Part shown: one piece after another, positions 57,520-64,000 of the stretch
Layout: each line of letters starts with the position of its first letter
Numbering within the stretch: the first letter of the stretch is position 1
Source: Strigamia acuminata
Lineage: Eukaryota > Arthropoda > Chilopoda > Geophilomorpha > Linotaeniidae
NCBI GenBank assembly: GCA_949358305.1
Contig: OX442314.1
Location: forward strand, 22,683,060-22,747,059
Direction: 5' to 3'
DNA: 64,000 bases
Program-made: the position numbers and the translations under genes
Notes under the pieces: model-generated
What the model was told of the DNA's origin: nothing
The model's input: the letters and a program-made list of their open reading frames with translations, nothing else
Databases searched by the model: none

Positions 57520-59015
57520 AATTTAATTCAATCGCGTCTTCAAAGACGAATCAATTTTCTTTATTGTTGTCAATGTTTTGCGCAAACCGACGCTCGTTCA
57601 TCCACTTGATTATCTTTTTTAACAGTGCACTCGTGAATGATGATAAATCAATAGCACACGGATACCACATAATCTTGGTTTAATCTTATTAAAGATTATT
57701 TAGATTAAAAATTCTGTGGGAATAGCTATACATAGACACAATCAAAAAATAACGCTCCACATTGATTTAATGCATGAAAATCCAGATTCGAGATCACCTA
57801 ACCCATACAAACATGCCGGAATAAATTAATCGATTTCTCTTCGCTATTTCCATAAAATATCCATCCCATAAAACGCAACCGAGTGCCCCAGCATGGCAAT
57901 ATCGGTTAATCGATTTACTATTTTGATTTAACTTACTGATATACGTGAACGTGTTAGCCAACGTATTTATTACAAATTAACCAAATTATGACTCCTGAAT
58001 TATGTGCCATGTTATGTAATACAACGCATTCATTTATCTACAGCGTGCCTACACAATCGACATTCTATTAATTATAAATTGTAATGAGATAACACTGGCA
58101 CACATTCCCAACTGACGATGAGCTCAAATGAATGTTTATTTTGCGAATTCGATACCGAAATGTGTAATTTTATTAAATTAAATCAATAAATTGGTGACGG
58201 TACCCAGAGTCCCCAAGTCACTACTGTTTAAGCTCGTTTACTTTGAAAACTTTAGCGTGTAAACTCGGTTTTAATATTTGTGTTCGCACAAAGTAAGCTT
58301 AAACCTGTTTACCTCGAGTTCAGAATGTTTAATCGTGGATCAAATGGATTAAAGCCCAGAAACCGACATTTTGAACCCGGTCGCATCAATTCTATAACAC
58401 ATCGCTCCGTAAACAAAATCTTCGCGCTATTCAAAAACGACTAATCTTCTCCATGCTCTGCTGCTAACAAGATTAAACCCAATGCAATTGACCTTTAATG
58501 AAATTATAAAATACTTATTAGCCAAATTTAAAATTTCAAACTCGCATGAATTCTTTATTCCACTGGTGCCCTTAACCCCATAACGCTTCACTTACTAAAA
58601 CGATGAGTGCAACCATCAAATATCATAGTAAAAACCCAAATCAATTTTTTTTAGCTCATAAAAGTTTCTTAAATTTTACTACATTTTCCCACATGCAGTA
58701 AACCACGTAAAATAAATAAAACATTTGCTTACAGCCCATGTACCGTAACCCCAGCAACCCAATCTCAATCTTCATCTCCGCAGAAAACACAAGTTACACC
58801 CTAATTCAACCCATCAACCAATTTTTTTTAATGTTCTCTTGCCACGGATGTCTAGTATGACGAGTGGTAATGACGTAATGACATTGATCCAGGGAATTGA
58901 GTTGATAAAGCTCCTTTATTTTAAAGAGAATTATTTAAGACGAAAAATAAATAAATAAAATACTTCAATTGAACGTGGGTGTTATATTGACTCAACCAAG
59001 ATTTCCCAATGACTA
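57520..59015. other. AT-rich non-coding stretch, no gene recognised
   Basis: It contains a small stem TAATCTTATTAAAGATTA near 57684. Two diverged GTTTACTTTG/AAAGTAAGC segments (58236 and 58290) form a weak inverted repeat. Nothing else could be bounded. Confidence 0.5.
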
Positions 59016-59028
59016 TAAGCTTATTTTA

Positions 59029-59305
59029 GTGTTCTTGATCAATATATAGATTTATTTTAGTCATTTTGTCTGATTTAGACATTTATTTTAGTCGTTTGTT
59101 CAATTTAGATAATGAATTCAGTCATTTTGGTTAATTTAAATATTGAATTCAGTCATTTTGGTTAATTTAGACATTGAATTCATTTGTTTTGGTTGATTTA
59201 AATATTGAATTCAGTCGTTTTGGTTAATTTAGACATTGAATTCGTTCGTTTTAAACATTTTAGACTTTGAATGAGCATCCCACGTTATATTAGAGCATTT
59301 AGGTT
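59029..59305. repeat. Diverged, inverted relative of the 31-bp satellite
   Basis: About seven units of 30-32 bp read, in reverse, as the 31.3-kb satellite (GACATTTATTTTAGTCG). Here most are of the TGAATTCAGTC..GGTTAATTT type, the form found only in the first unit of the large array, and they alternate AATATTGAATTC with GACATTGAATTC. Both flanks correspond to those of 31271-32212. Confidence 0.8.
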
Positions 59306-59309
59306 AATA

Positions 59310-60085
59310 AATAAATAAGAGCCAAATTGCAAATAAAATAAAATATATTTAAATTAATTTCGTTATAGGAAGTAGAGAAAGAATGGAATTGGCAGAATGA
59401 GGCGAGGGTTATATGGAACTGGTGGAAAGATTGGAGGGTAAAGGCAGGGAACGGGCTCGGAGAGCAATTTTGGTGCGCATTTTGTGCGTGATTGAATCTT
59501 TGTTAAATGGCTTGCAACTTGAGATATGGGGCTAATTCCACTTAGACGGCAAATGAACAAAATATTCACTCGCCACACTTTTAAAGCCAGACCAAATACG
59601 TATTGAGAATGGGGAAAAAATAAAAACACTATAAAACGTTACACTGGCGCACGATTCCCCTATCAAACAAATTGTTTCTTTATACTCCACGACCCCACCC
59701 TTCAGTGTAAGATCACTAAGGCAACTATAAACAAATGAGTCAGGCGGTGAGTCACAGGTAAAACTCCAATCAATTATTATCCTCGGATCACGAAATGCTC
59801 ATTTTTTATCAATTAGAAAGCATAAGCAATTAATAACCTTTACCCACTTACTTTGTCACTATCATCCTTTTTTATTGTCTGTGTATTATGCAAGTTTGCG
59901 GCTCATTTGTGCTCAATGGGAAGGCGTATAAAGTTGGGGGTGAATGTGACTAGGCACTTCTGAGAAGGGAAATTATTTTCCCTGGATATAACCAAGATTG
60001 GAACATTAAAGAAATGGAAGTTTAGAGAGTAAAACTTTCCAAGAAAAGAAAATCAACATTTATAACACCAAATTCAAGTTGAAAT
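59310..60085. other. Non-coding stretch, no gene recognised
   Basis: The minus-strand frame 59363-59629 is Pro/Leu-rich and unrecognised, without splice support. Confidence 0.5.
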
Positions 60086-60089
60086 ACTC

Positions 60090-60240
60090 TGGTGCATTTC
60101 AAAATCTTACATTAACTTGTAAGTGTTTTAGTCGTTTTAGTCGTTTCGTGTTGAAAAAAACCCTTCATGCTGGTCTATGGAGGTTTGTGAAACCGTCTGT
60201 CTAACCTATGCCTTCAACAGGAGTTTTGGAATGCACTAGG
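60090..60240. mobile_element. Short MITE of the TGAATGCACCTA family
   Basis: The left end CTGGTGCATTTCAAAATC and complement of the right end CTAGTGCATTCCAAAACTCC match well. At about 150 bp it is one of the shortest members. Its right end abuts the next palindromic element. Confidence 0.6.
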
Positions 60241-60410
60241 TTGATGCCAAACTCAAACTGAAAAATCCCCATTACATTTAAACAACAAAACATATTACAC
60301 ATGCCTTTTTGAATGCGCCTACTATTTACTTGTGTGCAATAACAATTTTAGACTTTTATGTTTCCCCGTGCAAAAAAAGTGTTTGAATTTGACATCAAGA
60401 TACCGAAACT
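60237..60410. mobile_element. GATACCGGG-family palindromic element, third copy
   Basis: GGTTGATGCCAAACTCAAACTG on the left and TTGAATTTGACATCAAGATA then CCGAAACTG on the right are the diverged arms. A TTTTTGAATGCGCCTA end (60307-60322) of the other family lies inside, so a further insertion may have occurred. Confidence 0.5.
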
Positions 60411-60734
60411 GACATTTCTGGGGTCCCACCTGTATCCAGGCCTCACAGATTACACTGTAAATTGCATCATTGACGCAAAATGGCTGCAGGATACGACTTT
60501 TTTAAGCCATCGCTTCCAAACGTTGCTTAGGTGACCACCAGATCGCGCCGCACTTCTCGGACCCGAAATATTCAGCCAGTTTGCACTTGCAGCCACTACA
60601 CAATTAATACAAGACGTGTAAATTGATTGTATGTGTTTTAATTGTGTCAAACTGCATTTCAGTTGTATCAAGTCCCCAATAAATTTAGCCTAAATCTGAT
60701 TATTTATCTCAAACAAAGCTATTGACATCTGAAG

Positions 60735-60975
60735 TCTAGGCCTGTGCAAATTTGCGATTAATTTTATTTTCACACTTTTTATTTAAACTTGATTTTAAAT
60801 AATTTTTTCTTTTAGACATTGCAAATTAGTTTCCTTCGCAATACATTGCGATATTGCGATATCATGCAATATAGCGATTACACCGCTAGTTCTAAGCGAT
60901 ATATCGCAAAAATATCGCCAAACTGCAGTATCGCATTCGCATTCGCTTCAAAGAGTAATCGCACAGGCATCTTCA
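60735..60975. mobile_element. hAT-like MITE with GCCTGTGC..CGATTA ends
   Basis: TAGGCCTGTGCAAATTTGCG then ATTA on the left and, in complement, TGCCTGTGCGATTACTC on the right resemble a widespread hAT group with CGAT-rich interiors. The inside is packed with GCGATAT/ATATCGC repeats. No clear 8-bp duplication and no coding capacity. Confidence 0.6.
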
Positions 60976-61019
60976 GTGAGAGTGAAAAAAGTGAGCAGAA
61001 AGAAACCACAAACTTCCTG

Positions 61020-61160
61020 ATTGCCAGTCAGGTGCACAGACCACTCTTCTATCCAGGACTCCACTAAATCACACAAAGCAAGCTCCCAACAGCCACAGAC
61101 ATAATGACATGCAAACCTTCACCCTAAGTGAAGTCATGTCAGTTCAATGGTCTGTATCCG
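61020..61160 (-). repeat. SINE-like repeat, second copy
   Basis: 61107-61160 matches 48893-48945 (TGACATGCAAACCTTCACCC..AGTGAAG). 61040-61080 corresponds to the tRNA-like part (on the minus strand GTGGAGTCCTGGATAG). It is more decayed than the 48.8-kb copy. Confidence 0.45.
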
Positions 61161-61199
61161 GACTGCTCGCCATTTCCACCATTCTATAGATTGATAGAT

Positions 61200-61945
61200 G
61201 TCAATCACAACATGTTGGAAAGCCGGGCTAACCAATTTTAATTAATTCCTGATTTATTTCCTCATTTGTTCCATTTCAGCAATTACTCCCATCAATTTCC
61301 ACTTTGTACTATTCAACTTACAAATTCTCCAAGAATCACCTTAGATGAGGTAGGAAACGTCACGTGTCCTCTTGAATGAGTTATTGCCTATCGTTTGCAG
61401 TAGTCAAGAATTTAATTATTTCTTGCATTCATAATTTGCAAAAAGAAAAAGAAAAATGGTCAAAAACAATTAAGTTTTCTGACAAATGATGTTCCATAAA
61501 AGCCAGTGAAGACGTAGCATTCCCGCACAGTAGAACATTTGCTACTTCTACAAAACGAAAGCATAATTGCCATAGTACCGCGAAGAAAGAAACACCAAAA
61601 TCTAATAAAGAATTATTTCTACAGCAGCCAGTAGCGTGCCCAGAAAATTCCAATTAGGAGGTTGGAGACATGGTGGATTGTCAGGCGTCCTGTTAATCAT
61701 TTAAAGCATTCACGAAAGCCATCACCACATTTTTTCTTAACTCATTTAAGATGTTCTTCTGCCGCATAGAAGAGTTTGCACAATTGCAGCTCTACAGGTT
61801 TGTTTACAGACAAGCATCCAGAGATTTCGCATAGAATTCTCGATATCATGCTCACAAACCTGCGAATACTTCTGAAAACCCCTTGTGTTTGCATGGCACC
61901 TCGGCATAGTAAAGTAAAGAGTAAACAAAATTGTGACCCCCAACG
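61200..61945. other. Non-coding stretch with a transposon-end fragment
   Basis: CAGTAGCGTGCCCAGAAAAT at 61629 resembles the CAGTRGCGTRSC ends seen in many animal DNA transposons and lies inside the 74-codon minus frame 61429-61653, which I therefore do not call a gene. Frames at 61742-62003 overlap on both strands. Confidence 0.4.
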
Positions 61946-61948
61946 TAC

Positions 61949-62002
61949 TACAGTCACAACTCTTTATAACGAATCGCAAGAAACCCAAAAAATTGGTTCG
62001 TA
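61949..62002. mobile_element. Solo end of the pogo/Tigger-like MITE
   Basis: TACAGTCACAACTCTTTATA followed by ACGAATCGCAAGAAACCC matches the left end of 38763-38930, including its CGCAAAGGACCC interior start. The right end is missing. Confidence 0.7.
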
Positions 62003-62041
62003 ATTTGCTCTGCTTTTAAATCGAGGCTGTACTTGAAGATT

Positions 62042-62203
62042 CCACGAAATTTATTTCCACGGAGTCTATTTCTACGGAATTTACTTCCACAAAATTTACT
62101 TCCACGGAATTTATTTCCACAGGATTTTTTTTTTCAGGGATTTATTTCCACGCGATTTATTTCCATGGGATTCTACAAGATTCCATGAGATTTTCACAGG
62201 ATT
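62042..62203. repeat. 15-bp tandem repeat, about ten units
   Basis: CCACGGAATTTATTT and close variants (CCACAAAATTTACTT, CCACGCGATTTATTT) repeat head to tail, with one T-run interruption near 62123-62133. Later units decay to CCATGAGATTTT. Confidence 0.9.
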
Positions 62204-62209
62204 TGCCTG

Positions 62210-64000
62210 CTGGGTTTTGTTACTTCATTTAAGAGTTTTTTTTTATTATATACATAATTTGTTAAATTATTAATAACTTTTAATAAAAATCTGCACACGC
62301 TCCATCAACTAAAAAACTAAAAACCACCTACACATGAAAGCTAATACATTATTCAACATATTTGTAACAATACACAGTACTTTTTCAACTAAGTGCTTAG
62401 TATGTATACATGAATAATAAAACTAATATTAGCTTTTAAACCTAAAAATTTTGATCTATTTTAATAAATTATAAACAAATAAGCAGGTCACATCATCAGA
62501 CTGTTGTCAACTGATAATACTACACGACGAAGTCGCTTATCCTACAGGACAACCTAAACATTAAATATGCAAATTTTTTTTATTTCTAAACCACCCTCCC
62601 CTCTGTAACACGGTCGTAACAAACTACCAAAAACCACCTCCCTCCAAGAAAATTACGTGATAAAATTGAACCCCCTTCAATAAACAAAAGATAAATTATT
62701 TGTTTATTATCCATTACTACTCAATTAATCTTCTTTTTTTTTGTTTAAATTAATGACACTTTATGTTCATCCTGTAAGATAAAGTAAACGATTGCTTTAG
62801 ACACGATTACACCGTATTCCATTTGCGTTCTACTCTGTTCAACCACAACTTCATTGTAATCTGATGATGCAATTAATTTATCTCAAAGTAAATGAAATTT
62901 CAGCCTCGTCCTCATGACCCACTGATTTTAGACTAAAAGTACTCATTAATTTATCATTGGCAACGCTCCAGCTGAACAAAAAAAGCATAAGTTTTTACAT
63001 TAATTCAAAGACAATGATTCGTTAATACAACTTTTTTTCCCGTCAACCCCAGTAAATTTCCAATGTAATTTAATATCACAATCATCATAAAAGTGCTCAA
63101 AATTGACTTTTATCAATTCCGATTTTTATTTTACAAGAAAAAAAAATTTTCTCTTTTTTATACGTTACACTTTTTTCTTAATTGGAGCAATTTTCTCGAC
63201 CAAACCCAGTGCCCCCTTGTGAGTAAGACCAGTCTTATTATTCAATCCCGTGCCAATTTTTTTTGTTATTATTTTTTTTTCCACCAAGCTAACGTGTTGT
63301 ATAATGTGAAAAATTGGCTGCCGTTCAAAAAATCAAAATGGCTCCCTTGTGATTTGTAACCAACTAAATAGATGAGAAACTGTATGGGGCGCCAAGTGCA
63401 ACACCCAAGAGTCGGCGCGCTTCAACTTCAAATTAGTAAACGCCCCCAACAGAGACAAATTAAAAGATCAACCGACTTTTTCTTGCTTTCCATTTCATTT
63501 ATTAATCCTCAAGAAAACCATCAAATCAAAAAAATTTACCTTTTCTCACATGTCACACACGCCAACAATAGTTGCGCTCAAAATGGTTAAGAAAAGTGCA
63601 ATTAAATGCATTTATTTCGTACAGTGACTGCCTGGCAAATAGCAGTTGTGTTTTTCTTGATTCATTTAACTTTTCTCTCTTCTTTAGCCCGCACAAGCTG
63701 CACTATTAAAAAAGATAATTTGTTCTTTTGTCTCCGAAAATGCGCACTTTCTTACCACCAGCACCAGCAAAATTCCTTGATATTATACACACAGATTAGG
63801 CGATAAAGAAATTAGCTTACAGATTAATTTGCATGGCATCAACAACATCCCATATTATGTTGTTGTTTACAATTTGTTCTCGCCGCAACTCATCACTTTG
63901 GAGTTCTGCATCAAAACTCTTTTACGCAGCAATCTACAGCGTTTGTCCATCTTCTTATCAAAAATTCAATTTATATCTATATATTATTCATTTTAATTAA
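62210..64000. other. AT-rich non-coding stretch, no gene recognised
   Basis: Frames at 63093-63359, 63372-63590 and 63606-63806 run one after another in different phases. They have no splice-site logic, and their Phe/Lys-rich composition follows the A/T runs. No RNA gene or bounded repeat seen. Confidence 0.5.

Noticed and set aside
61429-61653. 74-codon minus-strand frame of mixed composition
   Set aside because: It overlaps a transposon-end motif (CAGTAGCGTGCCCAG) and has no splice support.

Overview
The window reads as nuclear DNA of an animal, most likely an invertebrate. It is AT-rich (roughly two thirds A+T), full of long poly(A) tracts and microsatellites, carries many small DNA transposons with animal-type terminal inverted repeats (TIRs), and has scattered motifs resembling animal CTCF, RFX, YY1 and forkhead sites. 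A short degenerate CTAAC/CCTAA run near 50.66 kb recalls the arthropod telomere repeat TTAGG but is too short to place the species. I see no operons, rRNA, CRISPR arrays or prokaryotic signals. The window looks intergenic or like long introns: no protein family is recognisable in any frame, and most long open frames are low-complexity or shadow frames.

Possible coding content is thin. Two splice-consistent exon pairs stand out although they have no long ATG-started ORF: plus-strand 3823-4077 with 4923-5081, and minus-strand 15019-14897 with 13593-13411. The second would end in a short multi-pass membrane segment. Both are hypotheses drawn from frame, phase and splice-site patterns. A 0.5-kb stretch near 57.0-57.5 kb is open on both strands, and a CpG-rich island lies at 9.69-10.32 kb.

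Most supportable features are non-autonomous mobile elements and repeats. Layout: 0-8 kb, AT-rich sequence with the plus-strand exon pair, a triple forkhead-site repeat and a CTCF-like site. 8.2-9.4 kb, an element with ACTGGAAAAA ends containing a 37-bp foldback. 9.7-10.3 kb, the CpG-rich island. 13.4-15.0 kb, the minus-strand gene model, then a hAT-like element. 17.9-29.7 kb, dense MITEs: the TGAATGCACCTA family, the GATACCGGG palindromic family, the CCGTATTACCCC/TA family, the CCCCAACGTTGATC element and a hAT element with a near-perfect 8-bp duplication. 31.3-32.2 kb, a 28-unit array of a 31-bp satellite, with a diverged inverted relative at 59.0 kb sharing its flanks. 38.3-39.1 kb, three DNA transposons nested inside one another. 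40.9-51.4 kb, more MITEs, including a piggyBac-type element with exact TTAA duplications inside a Tigger-like fragment. 53-64 kb, sparse repeats, a hAT-like CGATTA element and a 15-bp tandem repeat.

The elements do not form a pathway. What they share is that none encodes a visible transposase, so all depend on proteins made elsewhere. They also nest and abut at one another's ends, so a relative order of invasions can be read in places.
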